Positions 49,713-59,118 of a DNA stretch of 64,000 nucleotides are shown piece after piece. The position numbers and the translations under genes were made by a program. The DNA is taken from the IMG/VR virus record IMGVR_UViG_3300034152_000556, positions 44,709-108,708 of that record; one strand, given 5' to 3'. Position 1 is the stretch's first letter; the number at the start of each line of letters is the position of its first letter. Below the pieces are notes generated by a model, which saw nothing but the letters and a program-made list of their open reading frames with translations, searched no databases and was not told the DNA's origin. The DNA is from a virus.

Positions 49713-50507
49713 TTATAGAATCCTCAGTGCTGATTTTCTAAGACTTTTCGTAGTGTCAACCGCTGATGAGATGCTACTGCTAGCATTACTCTTTATATTT
49801 TGAACAGAATCAACAACGCTGTTCATTTTTACTTTTTCGGTAACTGATAAACTAACATCATCATAAAGTTTATCGATGTCAAACTTTCCATAATTGGGGC
49901 TTGCAGGATCACCAACTATATTTAATTGGTCATATAAATCTTCAACCTGATCTGCGTAACTTTGTGCTGTTGTAGCAAAGTCGCTTCCACATAATGATGT
50001 AAGACAATCTATAAGCTGATCAGCTTTTTGCAAAGATGTTGAAATGCCAAGATCAGCTGGGTTATCCGGTATTTGATTTGCAATTTTGTTTATTAAACTA
50101 TCTATGAGTTTTCCAGACTCAAAATCTGGCAATGGCACAGCCTCTATAAGCTCATCCATTTTATCAAATGCCGATTTTGACATGCTTTTTAAAATAGCTG
50201 TTGGGTTTTTTAATAATTCGTCCTCACCAAAATAAGCACAGTTACTAACAATATCATTTATTTCATCGATTGCCTCTTCATCCGCTTGTGGTATATTCTC
50301 ATTTACATCTGATTCTAAATCGTTTGCTGCATTTGTTATATCTTCAGACGGCGAAAAACCAATTCCCTTGAGACTATTTAGAGCAGATTTGGCTGCTTGA
50401 ATTTCAGACTTCACAGTAGAAAGAGCTGAAGTGGCTGGTCCTATAACACTTTCAAAATCGCTTACAAGCTTATTGCATAGACTCGTTTGTGTTGATGTTA
50501 ATGCCAT
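49713..50507 (-). CDS. Probable structural protein, helical and Ser-rich (264 aa)
   Basis: The ATG at 50505-50507 with AGGGA upstream was chosen; a longer frame to 50591 would run inside the spike gene. The protein is mainly helical with repeated Asp/Ser-rich turns, and the C-terminus has an amphipathic helix. It follows the spike gene and precedes the other small structural gene. No family recognised. Confidence 0.7.
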   Translation of the reverse strand: MALTSTQTSLCNKLVSDFESVIGPATSALSTVKSEIQAAKSALNSLKGIGFSPSEDITNAANDLESDVNENIPQADEEAIDEINDIVSNCAYFGEDELLKNPTAILKSMSKSAFDKMDELIEAVPLPDFESGKLIDSLINKIANQIPDNPADLGISTSLQKADQLIDCLTSLCGSDFATTAQSYADQVEDLYDQLNIVGDPASPNYGKFDIDKLYDDVSLSVTEKVKMNSVVDSVQNIKSNASSSISSAVDTTKSLRKSALRIL

Positions 50508-50508
50508 C

Positions 50509-51453
50509 TTATGTATCCCTTTCACCCTTCGGGTCTGCGGAGGTCGCATCGCCAGCATCACCAGCTGGTCCTGCGGCTCCACCCTGATCATTTATAATAG
50601 CAGCATCATGATTGATTGCTGAACCGCCTTTCACATTTACAGTAGCCGCTCCCTGAATATTAGCATTCGCTCCGGCTTTCATGTTACAGTCAGCACCACC
50701 TTGTTCATTAACGTTACCACCCGCTTTCAGATTTATATCATCTGAAGATGCTTGAATGTTAACCTTACCAGCTTCAGATTTTATATCAATATCATCAGCT
50801 GCTAATATTCTGAAGTTTGCATTTGTCTTGATTAAAATATCACTTTCAAAAAGAGCTTGCAGTTTTTGTTCATCGACGTCTATATGAAAGAAGTCACCCT
50901 TATGTGTTCTTATTAAAATCTTTTCTTTTCCGCTTCTCTCATCAAATAAAATCGTTGTTTGATTGTCATCAATAGTATAGACCGAATCTGTATTACCCGT
51001 TGGTGGTTCAGATAACTGTCTTTTTTTACCTGTTATTTCAACTCGTGCGTCATCAGTATCATCAGATATTACAATCGTTCTACCATCATGACTCTTAAAA
51101 ATAGTCCACTTATCTTGATAGTTCGTACCAACTTGATTTTCTGGTAAAACTTTCGTGTTTTCTAGGTCTAATGCGCCAAAATAATAAGGTCTGTTAATAT
51201 TACCAGCTTCAAAGAAAACCCATACCCAAGCACCTTTTCTTGGTATATATGAAGTTCCCATATAATGATGATCTTCAGTTCCCTCTAGATTTCTTCCCCC
51301 GATTGGGTTATTTGCTGGTCTTGCCCATATACCTTCTGTTGGGTCAACTAAAGGCATTATATCTGGTATCCACACTAGGACTCTACCAAATTTTTCGGTG
51401 TCTTGATTATCGACAACCTGTGCTCTGTAGTTTCCGAAGAGTGGATTTTCCAT
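50509..51453 (-). CDS. Baseplate hub/spike protein, gp5-VgrG-like (314 aa)
   Basis: N-terminal gp5-type OB-fold: NYRAQVVDNQDTEKFGRVLVW, then PRKGAWVWVFFEAGNINRP split as PRKGAWVWVFFEAG. After it come beta-helix-like repeats with hydrophobic alternation (IKTNANFRILAADDIDIKSE and following), then Gly/Ala-rich repeats (NIQGAATVNVKGGSA) and a collagen-like end with GPAGDAGDA. This fits the T4 gp5/VgrG triple-beta-helix spike. No lysozyme domain is present. It partners the PAAR tip. Confidence 0.9.
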   Translation of the reverse strand: MENPLFGNYRAQVVDNQDTEKFGRVLVWIPDIMPLVDPTEGIWARPANNPIGGRNLEGTEDHHYMGTSYIPRKGAWVWVFFEAGNINRPYYFGALDLENTKVLPENQVGTNYQDKWTIFKSHDGRTIVISDDTDDARVEITGKKRQLSEPPTGNTDSVYTIDDNQTTILFDERSGKEKILIRTHKGDFFHIDVDEQKLQALFESDILIKTNANFRILAADDIDIKSEAGKVNIQASSDDINLKAGGNVNEQGGADCNMKAGANANIQGAATVNVKGGSAINHDAAIINDQGGAAGPAGDAGDATSADPKGERDT

Positions 51454-51473
51454 ATCATATTAGATTCCTTGGT

Positions 51474-52301
51474 TTACGCTTTTTTTGGTGCAATACCTTT
51501 TAGTTTTGATACTAAGAAGTTCTTCATTGAAGAAAAATTCTTTTTAATCGTATTTCTGTAGAATTCTTTCTTTTTCATCAAATTTTCTACACGTTCTTTC
51601 AGTGGTGGGTGCTCGTCAAGAGCATCACTTAGGTTACGCACGACTTGACATATATTACCACATTTTTGTTTTGCTCTTTCCATTTTGGCCCAGTTTTCAA
51701 TCTTTTCGAGGGCTGATATTAATTCATCTGCATATCCAAACTCTGCTGCTCTTGTGTCGGCTTTCAATTCCATTTTTCTACCTAGAAGTCTCCGGAATAT
51801 AATCTCTGTTATACCCGAAGCTGAAGTTATTATAAAAAAGATGAGAGATACAGTAAAAAATAATTCCCATCCAATTAAAACGAACATAACAGCATATAAA
51901 ACAGCAAGGAGTGCATTTTCAGCTAATACGGTTTTTAGAGCATCATTTTGTTTCAGGTGACTTGTTTCGTGAATTAGAACAGCCATCGTTTCTCTTGGTG
52001 AAAGTTTTTTCAACAACCCTGTTGTGATAAAGATAAAAGGACCATGAACACAAAATGCATTTGGTATATTTTCTTTAAATTCGTACACATCCCACTTCAC
52101 TTTGTCCTTAACAACATTATTTAATTCTTTAGATAATTTATCGTGTTTCTTCATATGTTTTGATGATGCTAATTCATGCCCAAAAGAAAGTAACATACCA
52201 AGCTGGGTGATAAATGTTACTAACCATAAAGCGATACCAACAGCTTCATCAAGGTTCTCGGGCGTCTGTTCTTCTAGATATTTATCTACTTTTTCTGACA
52301 T
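51474..52301 (-). CDS. M48-family membrane metalloprotease, HtpX-like (275 aa)
   Basis: Zinc-protease motif HETSH (HExxH) near residue 113-117, followed by two hydrophobic segments (ALLAVLYAVMFVLIGWELFF region and the next) and a later E-L-K-A-D (MELKADTRAAEFG) that supplies the third zinc ligand. Another hydrophobic segment is near residues 25-45. M48 proteases act in membrane protein quality control. A phage copy among virion genes might process a phage membrane or virion protein, or alter the host envelope. Confidence 0.9.
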   Translation of the reverse strand: MSEKVDKYLEEQTPENLDEAVGIALWLVTFITQLGMLLSFGHELASSKHMKKHDKLSKELNNVVKDKVKWDVYEFKENIPNAFCVHGPFIFITTGLLKKLSPRETMAVLIHETSHLKQNDALKTVLAENALLAVLYAVMFVLIGWELFFTVSLIFFIITSASGITEIIFRRLLGRKMELKADTRAAEFGYADELISALEKIENWAKMERAKQKCGNICQVVRNLSDALDEHPPLKERVENLMKKKEFYRNTIKKNFSSMKNFLVSKLKGIAPKKA

Positions 52302-52303
52302 AA

Positions 52304-53203
52304 TTAACCTCTCTTAAACAGACCTTTTGAAAATTCTAAAATATTATTAAACTCTTTTCTATTTGGCTTATCTAGCCATGTGGCAACAACTTTCTGACCG
52401 CTGATTTCAGATGTTGTCAGCACAGCAAAAAATCTTGCTAAATCTTCAAACGCTGGGATGAAAGATACTTGGTATTTTTTAATAACCTTGGCTGCAAACG
52501 TATGTCGATTTAAGTTTGGCATGACACCCAACTCATTTAAAGATTTTATAAAATCATTTATATCTGCAAAGTTATATTTTTTGAGACTGTCTTCGATGTC
52601 TTTGTAATTAAATGCAGCAGCGCCAGAAGCCTTTTTATAGAGGCTTGGTGGTTTTATATCGAAGAAAGACGCAAACACATAACAATTTGTCAGAAATTTT
52701 AGTTTAACTATCTCTCTAGAGAAACTTCCCAGTAATCCATAATCTTTGCCAAATAGTCTTAGTAAAACGCTTACTAAATAGTTTGATATTGCAACTCCAT
52801 ATCTATCAATAACTTTGGCTTTTCCCGAAGCCAATTCATAAAACATTATACCATATACAAGACATGCATATAAATTCTCAACTCCAGGCTTTTGTGTCAA
52901 AATATCATCAACACCAAAAGGGTGTAAATTAATAATAATACTTTTAGTTGGTTTGTTATAAGAAACAGGAAAGAGATAATTTGGTAGATTTACAACTTTG
53001 ATTATCTCCCTTTGTTTTTTATTTGACACCAACTTGATGATTTTATTTTTTGTAAAATGATTTATTCTACTCTTCATCATTTCCAATTGAACAAATATTT
53101 TACGAGGCCCGTTAGCCACCGTGACTCTTTTCAAAGCGGTTGGTGACATATTTAGAATATTATCAGTTCCTTGAATTAGATTAAATTTGTCTTTAACAAT
53201 CAT
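52304..53203 (-). CDS. Unknown protein, probably virion-related (299 aa)
   Basis: The start ATG at 53201-53203 overlaps the preceding TAA as TAATG, preferred over an earlier TTG. The protein is mixed helical/beta with basic N-terminus, no membrane helix predicted with confidence and no catalytic motif seen. It sits between two structural-type genes. Confidence 0.75.
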   Translation of the reverse strand: MIVKDKFNLIQGTDNILNMSPTALKRVTVANGPRKIFVQLEMMKSRINHFTKNKIIKLVSNKKQREIIKVVNLPNYLFPVSYNKPTKSIIINLHPFGVDDILTQKPGVENLYACLVYGIMFYELASGKAKVIDRYGVAISNYLVSVLLRLFGKDYGLLGSFSREIVKLKFLTNCYVFASFFDIKPPSLYKKASGAAAFNYKDIEDSLKKYNFADINDFIKSLNELGVMPNLNRHTFAAKVIKKYQVSFIPAFEDLARFFAVLTTSEISGQKVVATWLDKPNRKEFNNILEFSKGLFKRG

Positions 53204-53595
53204 TACCAATCCACCCCTGTCAAGTCGCTAACGTCTTGTTTTGAGAACTTATCTTTAATAATTTCAACAACAGCCGCATATTGCGGTATTACAACAGTTT
53301 GTAAATCAAAATCTTCAGGTGTAAAAACGCTGTTTACATACATTAACATCTGAGCTAGAGCTACGGTTCCGTATTCATCAAAACTCAAATAATCTGGTCG
53401 TTGAAGATACTTTCTATCGAATTCAACTTCTTTTGAGTTTCTAAGTAGATAAAAAAGATTTTTTTCAAGAGTAAAGAGTGTGGGCGCAGGAAATGTATAT
53501 AAACCGTTTGATGTTTTATAACGCTGACCTAGAAAGTTGACGTCAACAGCAATCAGCTCTCGCTGTCTACTTTCATTGTCAATTCGTTCAGGCAT
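53203..53595 (-). CDS. Probable baseplate-related small protein (130 aa)
   Basis: Contains LQRPDYLSFDEYGTVALAQM split as RPDYLSFDEYGT, a segment reminiscent of small baseplate wedge proteins of T4-like phages ('YxxRPDxxSxxxYGxxxLW'). It would attach other baseplate parts or a LysM-like domain, which is absent here. It precedes the spike cluster. Confidence 0.6.
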   Translation of the reverse strand: MPERIDNESRQRELIAVDVNFLGQRYKTSNGLYTFPAPTLFTLEKNLFYLLRNSKEVEFDRKYLQRPDYLSFDEYGTVALAQMLMYVNSVFTPEDFDLQTVVIPQYAAVVEIIKDKFSKQDVSDLTGVDW

Positions 53596-53598
53596 TTA

Positions 53599-54192
53599 TT
53601 ACCCTCCAAGCGCCTCTGCTGGGTATTCGTTGCGTAACCAGCTAACATCTGTTTCTTTGATAACCAATCTATCATTAATTGTATCTAGTTCTTCTTCATC
53701 AAGATGATCACCATAATTTTTAAGAAAATAGTTATAATCACCTTTGACTAGGTCAATGGGTATCTGTAAGAACCCATTGTGAAACTTTTCGTGAAGCGAC
53801 TTTAGTATTGTTACATAACCAACTTTGTTTTTATAATGCAACTCGATGGCCTTTTCTGTAATATCAAAGGTACAAAACTCTTCTTCATTATCAATATACT
53901 TGTTGATTATACCTTTAATCATGGTGAAAAGTGATGGAATGTGATGATGAACATCAATTGTCACTTCACTCATTTTTTCATTGGTAATCATACATTCGTT
54001 GATGCCGAGCACATCGACTATATATTTTCTCCATAGTTTATACTCAATGCTCTTTCTTAACATTGCCTCACAATTGCGAATGAACTTTTTATAATCAGCT
54101 TCATTTTCGAAGTTTCTGATTCGAAGCGATAAACTAAATGGTATATCATCGCTATATAGTTCAAGCTTTTCAACATTAGATTTTACTTCCAT
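53599..54192 (-). CDS. HNH-like phage protein of unknown function (197 aa)
   Basis: Has a histidine-rich pattern VHHHIPSLF followed by LHYKNKVGYVTI and LHEKFHNGFLQIP, which I associate with a phage family related to HNH nucleases. The cysteine before it (NECMIT) could join a metal site. It overlaps none of its neighbours. Whether it is an active nuclease is open. Confidence 0.55.
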   Translation of the reverse strand: MEVKSNVEKLELYSDDIPFSLSLRIRNFENEADYKKFIRNCEAMLRKSIEYKLWRKYIVDVLGINECMITNEKMSEVTIDVHHHIPSLFTMIKGIINKYIDNEEEFCTFDITEKAIELHYKNKVGYVTILKSLHEKFHNGFLQIPIDLVKGDYNYFLKNYGDHLDEEELDTINDRLVIKETDVSWLRNEYPAEALGG

Positions 54193-54201
54193 AATAACTC
54201 C

Positions 54202-55836
54202 TTATGAATCTTGTGACAACCAAAGTAATATAATAAGAGCAAATACAATAATTATTGCAATCTTCCAAGATAGAGCCACCGTAGCAAACCAAGCCATGAA
54301 TGCATCAATCAACGCCTTTATACCGCTGGCTGCTACTGAAAGTGGTGAAGTCGTTAACATGATGCTAAGAACCATAAATACAATTGCGATATTTTGCCAT
54401 GCAATCTTTTTATCATTCATAGCTTCTTTCTTTAAATTAAAACCAGATGCTCTGACACCATTAACAAATTCTGTGACGTTGGCTTTAATATCATTCTTTT
54501 CACTTATAGCGGTGCCAAAAGCCATCAAACGAGATATTTTATCGGCGGAAGGTTCAGATAATCTTGTTGAATTAAAAATAACTCTTTTTGCAAACTTTCT
54601 ATCTCGTTCGTAGTTTTTCGCCATTCTTTTTGCAAACTTATCTAGCTTCTCAAGAGAAATTTTAGGAACCCCTTTGAGAGCTGCTTGAATGTCTGCATTT
54701 GATTTTGCTAATTTAAGTTTTTTTAGCTGTTTTGTTACCTTATGTTGTTTAGTTCGTTGAGCAACACCTTTTAATTGGTTTACATCAATCTCTTTTTCCT
54801 CTTTTTCTTCTTGAATGATTTTTTCCAACTCGTCGAATGTTACACTATATTTTTGTTTCAATTCTTTAACTGCCATTTCACCAAGAGAACTTGCACGAAC
54901 TTTTCTTCTGAAAAATGGATTTGCAGAGCGTCTTACATCTTCAAGGTCTTCATAAACTTTGAGTTGCTCTTTACCAACAGCTGCATATAAAAATGGATAT
55001 GGTACAGTTGTACATAAACCTCTAAATTCATTCATGCAAAAATTGACTTGTTTGTTTACATCATCAGCCACCACGAATGATCTCCAACCAAGCTTTTGAA
55101 GTTTCTGAACTTGTGCTGGTTCTGAAAATAGGTTTTCTTGTTCAATATCCATTTGATTGAAACACACAAACACATTATGTTTATATACGGTCGATGCAAA
55201 CAAGATATCTTTTTTCGGATCGCCGGTCAAAGCGCGATCTTTAATTTCTGGTAGTCTTAGAAAACGTGCAACTCGCCACAGAATACGAATTACAGTTCTT
55301 TGCATACTTGTCATTTTTGCATCAAGAAACTTTCTTGCTCTGTCATCTTTTATTAGCTGCACCACATTTTGTGTGGTTCTAATAGGAAATGGAATGACCT
55401 TGATACCAAGCAACTGAACACCACTCTTGGTTGTTTCGATCTTGACCCAAGTAGGTTCAAGAGAGAGTGTGTCTTGTCGTGGAAAATCAACTTTTACAGC
55501 TCCCGGTTTAAATTTTTCTGGTTTGGCTTGTTTTGGTGTTTCTGTTGGTGGTTGTTCTTGTGGTGGTATCACCTTTAATTGACCTTGAGTTGGGTCTGTT
55601 GGTACGACAACAGGCGGTGGCGCTTCAGAAACAATCGATTCAATTCTGAGAGATCGTTTCGGCCCCATCGTAAGCTGCCCTGTCATTTGTATAACCTTAC
55701 CTAGCTGTGAGTTTGCCGCACGAAGCACCTCGTCAGTACCATAAATCAAAACAAACTTCTCAAGGGCTTTGCAAATACCGGGAATAACATTTGGCGATAC
55801 TGTGCCAGCAGTTAACATAGGGTAAATTAAAATCAT
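54202..55836 (-). CDS. Membrane protein with C-terminal transmembrane segments (544 aa)
   Basis: The N-terminal 65 residues look helical. A Pro-rich linker (PPPVVVPTDPTQ and PPQEQPPTETPKQ) follows, then a mixed domain, a long basic coiled coil near residues 320-400, and hydrophobic segments at about 460-485 and 510-540. Family unknown. A large basic helical region and membrane anchors would suit a virion or ejection protein. It follows the Cas4-like nuclease gene. Confidence 0.7.
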   Translation of the reverse strand: MILIYPMLTAGTVSPNVIPGICKALEKFVLIYGTDEVLRAANSQLGKVIQMTGQLTMGPKRSLRIESIVSEAPPPVVVPTDPTQGQLKVIPPQEQPPTETPKQAKPEKFKPGAVKVDFPRQDTLSLEPTWVKIETTKSGVQLLGIKVIPFPIRTTQNVVQLIKDDRARKFLDAKMTSMQRTVIRILWRVARFLRLPEIKDRALTGDPKKDILFASTVYKHNVFVCFNQMDIEQENLFSEPAQVQKLQKLGWRSFVVADDVNKQVNFCMNEFRGLCTTVPYPFLYAAVGKEQLKVYEDLEDVRRSANPFFRRKVRASSLGEMAVKELKQKYSVTFDELEKIIQEEKEEKEIDVNQLKGVAQRTKQHKVTKQLKKLKLAKSNADIQAALKGVPKISLEKLDKFAKRMAKNYERDRKFAKRVIFNSTRLSEPSADKISRLMAFGTAISEKNDIKANVTEFVNGVRASGFNLKKEAMNDKKIAWQNIAIVFMVLSIMLTTSPLSVAASGIKALIDAFMAWFATVALSWKIAIIIVFALIILLWLSQDS

Positions 55837-55848
55837 CTTTTCATCTCC

Positions 55849-56859
55849 TTATAAAAGAAAAACAGATTTCTTTTTCTCTTCAGGCTTTTTCTTAGGTTGT
55901 TCATCTTTTATATATGGTGGCTTTATTTTGTTGTATCCATCCTTTTCACAATATTTTTTGTAGAGACAAAACCGACAGTGTGTATCAGTCGCTCCAATTG
56001 GTTCTGGTGTTTTTTTGGATGATATTGAATCGAGAAGAATCAACGATCTTTCCAAAAACTGTATCGCTAATTCATCGTTAGGGGGGAGGTCAAAAGGATA
56101 AATTTTCTTTAGATCACGAAGAACATAAACAATCGTAATCTTGCTAATATTATAGTCATATTCTGTATTCAAAATATGAGCATAAATCACACATTGATAA
56201 TAATGCTCTTTGATGTATTTGCCTCGGTATTTTGGAGGGTCTAATGTCTTTAATTCATAAAGAATATCATCTTTAAGAGCATCGACTCTCCCCTTAACTT
56301 TATATTTTTCACTAACAATCGATTTCTCTGTATCGGTAAAATTATACAAATCTTGAAATATTTCGTGTATCAAATTACCAGTTTTTTGCATAAGATACAA
56401 ATAGGGAAACTGAAACAGATCGCTGGGGTTAATTTGATACCTCATGCGAACATAAAAGTTTTGCCGAATACAGTTATACAGCTCTGTGCATGAAATATAT
56501 GGCCTCTCATAGCTCTGAGTTTTCTTATAACCATCAATCAACTTAGCTCTCATGAGAGATTCAAATCTTTCAACACTAAATCCATCTGTCGATGGGCTGA
56601 CCTTTTTTGGTTCAACCTTTAAAAGATCAGAAAAAGCCTCGACACCAGACTCATCGAGCATTTTCTGAGTCTGCTTGGCAATGTCGTCTCTTTTTTTCTC
56701 TGGTTTTGGTTTTGGTTTAATAACCTTCTTTGGTTCTGGTTTTGGACTACTTTTAGGTTTTTGTGCTACGCGTTTTTTAGGTTTTCGCGCTGCACTGACC
56801 GCGTCTACGTCTTCAAATTGTTCAAGGTATGATAAGAGAGTTCTAAATTCATTTGTCAC
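55849..56859 (-). CDS. PD-(D/E)XK nuclease, Cas4/RecB-like (336 aa)
   Basis: Nuclease fold with GRVDALKDDILYELKT giving the D...ExK active site. A first cysteine (CTELYNC) and C-terminal CRFCLYKKYC arrangement suggest the 4Fe-4S cluster of Cas4/AddB-type exonucleases. The N-terminal 80 residues are Lys/Pro-rich and probably disordered. It likely acts on DNA ends in replication or recombination together with the UvsX at 57967-59118. No CRISPR genes are near. Confidence 0.85.
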   Translation of the reverse strand: MTNEFRTLLSYLEQFEDVDAVSAARKPKKRVAQKPKSSPKPEPKKVIKPKPKPEKKRDDIAKQTQKMLDESGVEAFSDLLKVEPKKVSPSTDGFSVERFESLMRAKLIDGYKKTQSYERPYISCTELYNCIRQNFYVRMRYQINPSDLFQFPYLYLMQKTGNLIHEIFQDLYNFTDTEKSIVSEKYKVKGRVDALKDDILYELKTLDPPKYRGKYIKEHYYQCVIYAHILNTEYDYNISKITIVYVLRDLKKIYPFDLPPNDELAIQFLERSLILLDSISSKKTPEPIGATDTHCRFCLYKKYCEKDGYNKIKPPYIKDEQPKKKPEEKKKSVFLL

Positions 56860-56861
56860 TA

Positions 56862-57596
56862 TTAGTAGCTTTTAATATCTTTTGCTGCTTGTGCATGTTT
56901 TGCTGATTTAGCAGCCAGCCTCTGTGATTTAGCCGTTTTTCCTTTGACTTTAGCGATATCTGATTTTTTCTTTGCTTTTTCGGCTATAGCTTTTTTCCAT
57001 TCGCTTTCCAATTTAATTTCGTTATCTTCTTCTAGCATTTCTTCATCATATGATTCCAAAATGATAGATGCACATTCTACCAAACTGTCTCGAAGAATCT
57101 TATATGAATCCTCAACAATTTGGCCAGTCCAATCGTTCAAAGGTTCTAGAGATTCCGCTTCTGTCAATGTTTTTGCTAGAAGTAGATTATCAACCGCTAG
57201 ACCAAAAGCCTTTTGACGTATTTTAGTTTCAACTAGTTTGGATAGATCGGCATCTTTATCTTCTTTCAAAGCCTCTTTTAAAGATTCTTTGATATTGGCT
57301 TTAGCCTTATTTGTTTGCACGATCTTTTGTGCATTTTCTCTAGCCACTCTAGCTGAAGTTTTTGCTCTTTTCATCAAAGCAGCGGTATCAACTTTTTCAG
57401 TCAGTTCGGCTGGTGAATGCTTGATAAGTTTCAGCATTTCAATGAAAACTGAAAGTGTAGCGCCCTTCACTGAAAGATATTCTTCCTTCAAAATTGGGCA
57501 GCAACTTTCAACTTTTGCCACTGGTTTTCCGAAGAAAACATAATCTAGTGCGTAAAAGTTTTCTAGAACTTTAATTTTTGACTCTTTTGTTAACAT
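56862..57596 (-). CDS. Unknown helical protein (244 aa)
   Basis: The ATG at 57594-57596 was chosen because GGGAGG lies ten bases upstream. The protein is almost entirely helical with Lys/Ala-rich C-terminus (KGKTAKSQRLAAKSAKHAQ), perhaps nucleic-acid binding. It is located between the KH protein and the nuclease. No family recognised. Confidence 0.7.
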   Translation of the reverse strand: MLTKESKIKVLENFYALDYVFFGKPVAKVESCCPILKEEYLSVKGATLSVFIEMLKLIKHSPAELTEKVDTAALMKRAKTSARVARENAQKIVQTNKAKANIKESLKEALKEDKDADLSKLVETKIRQKAFGLAVDNLLLAKTLTEAESLEPLNDWTGQIVEDSYKILRDSLVECASIILESYDEEMLEEDNEIKLESEWKKAIAEKAKKKSDIAKVKGKTAKSQRLAAKSAKHAQAAKDIKSY

Positions 57597-57597
57597 T

Positions 57598-57900
57598 TTA
57601 ATCATTCCTCCCGCTTTTATAGGTAAAGCTTGTTTTTTCGTCTTCAAGAACTTCGATCATAACGCGTCTTGAATCATCAGAAAAATTTGTATTTTTTATT
57701 GCTAAACAAAGGATTTTGAGGGCTTCGATTGTTCTTCCGCCCTTTCCAATTATTTTGCCACAATCACTCTGATCAACTTCAATTTGAATAATAACAGCTT
57801 TTGTAGAGACAGAAACGTTCACTTTAACATCTTTAGGTTTATCAACCACCTTTCTAGTTGTTTCAATAACGTAGTCTCTCAGCAATTCCGACATGCTCAT
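57598..57900 (-). CDS. KH-domain RNA-binding protein, KhpA-like (100 aa)
   Basis: Has the KH signature GKIIGKGGRTIEALKILC (residues about 49-66) within a single type II KH fold, close in size and pattern to bacterial KhpA/YlqC. It would bind single-stranded RNA (or DNA). In bacteria KhpA pairs with KhpB; no KhpB was seen here. It begins behind AAGGAG. Phage copies may modulate host or phage mRNA. Confidence 0.88.
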   Translation of the reverse strand: MSMSELLRDYVIETTRKVVDKPKDVKVNVSVSTKAVIIQIEVDQSDCGKIIGKGGRTIEALKILCLAIKNTNFSDDSRRVMIEVLEDEKTSFTYKSGRND

Positions 57901-57966
57901 GTTTCGTTCTCCTTATTCGTATTTTCTGACTTTATTTTTTGTTCTCAGAATAAATCTCACTTGGAC

Positions 57967-59118
57967 CTAAGATTCATCAATCTCAGGTGTGTATTTGTCA
58001 ATAAAATCGGTTTTTAATGCTTCGTCAACAGTCGCATCAAAAGCCTTTTTAAAGTCTTTGTCTGTTTTATATAGATTTTCAGCATCTTTGGTTCTGAACT
58101 TTTTATCTGGGTATGAAACCAGATAGTTCCAAGCCGCTGCGTTCAAGCGTTTTGTGTCTACTAGCAATTTATAACTTGTCCAAAAATCTGAAAATCCGCT
58201 TGTAAAGGAACCCATGAGTGTAACTGTAATGTTTGGTACGAACGCTTTGTTCTTGACACAATGAACCGCTACCTCGACTCCATCAAATCCATACTTATCC
58301 GCTTCAATAAGTTTACCAACTTTCATTTCAAGCAAATGAAAAGCATTGAATTTCACAATGTTTCCACCCGGAACCTTTTTATTCTGACTCATAAATTTGA
58401 ATTCTTTTGGTTGTGGTATGTTTCCGATCTGAACATTGTCACGAAGCTGATTCACAGCAATCCAACAAATCTTGCTAGAGGTGCATTTCTTGACATATTT
58501 CGGTACTAAAAGAGACAGCAATCTAGCTTTATAACCAATAACGCTGTTTGGGTCTTCTGCTTCAATCTCTTTTTGTGTCAAAGTATTGGCAATACTATCC
58601 CAAATTACAACAGAAGGGTCTTTGATTCCTTTCTCCTCTTTGAATAAAGACAGCCCTTCTAAGAATTTAAACACTTTTTCAACAGTTATATCGCCATACG
58701 GTCTTAATCTTGGGTTTAAAACACCCAATTGTGCCAATCTGAATTCTGAAGTTGCTTCTTCAGAATCTAGAACACCACCTAAAAGTTTTCCTTGATAATG
58801 CCTCTGTGCGCTACCAAGAGTTTGAAAAGCTAACATGCTTTTACCACATCCCGGCTGCCCAACAATCATAGACAGAGCACCAACTGGAAATCCACCACCC
58901 AGAACTGTATCGAGCACTCGAATGCTCGTGGGTATCATCTCTCTATCGCCGGTATCTGGTACAATGTCAGCTCGTTTTTTCAAATAGGTGTTGAACTCTT
59001 GAAATAAATTATCAGCCTCTTCAGAGAGTTCAACTTTTGTATCGTTCAACTTCACACTTTCTTCCATTTCCTTGGTGTCAAATTCCTCCGTCTGCAACTC
59101 TTCGACGTTTTTCGCCAT
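57967..59118 (-). CDS. RecA/UvsX-like recombinase (383 aa)
   Basis: RecA-fold ATPase: Walker A GQPGCGKS at residues 87-94, Walker B-type VVIWDSIANT, and the NQLRDN segment with the loop that binds DNA afterwards. Its length and the absence of a RecA-type C-terminal domain suit UvsX. It would do strand exchange in recombination-dependent replication together with SbcCD and the UvsW-like helicase. Confidence 0.92.
   Translation of the reverse strand: MAKNVEELQTEEFDTKEMEESVKLNDTKVELSEEADNLFQEFNTYLKKRADIVPDTGDREMIPTSIRVLDTVLGGGFPVGALSMIVGQPGCGKSMLAFQTLGSAQRHYQGKLLGGVLDSEEATSEFRLAQLGVLNPRLRPYGDITVEKVFKFLEGLSLFKEEKGIKDPSVVIWDSIANTLTQKEIEAEDPNSVIGYKARLLSLLVPKYVKKCTSSKICWIAVNQLRDNVQIGNIPQPKEFKFMSQNKKVPGGNIVKFNAFHLLEMKVGKLIEADKYGFDGVEVAVHCVKNKAFVPNITVTLMGSFTSGFSDFWTSYKLLVDTKRLNAAAWNYLVSYPDKKFRTKDAENLYKTDKDFKKAFDATVDEALKTDFIDKYTPEIDES

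Noticed and set aside
55849-56859. Cas4-like nuclease as evidence of a CRISPR-Cas locus
   Set aside because: No repeat-spacer array or other cas genes were seen; Cas4-like exonucleases are common in phages on their own.
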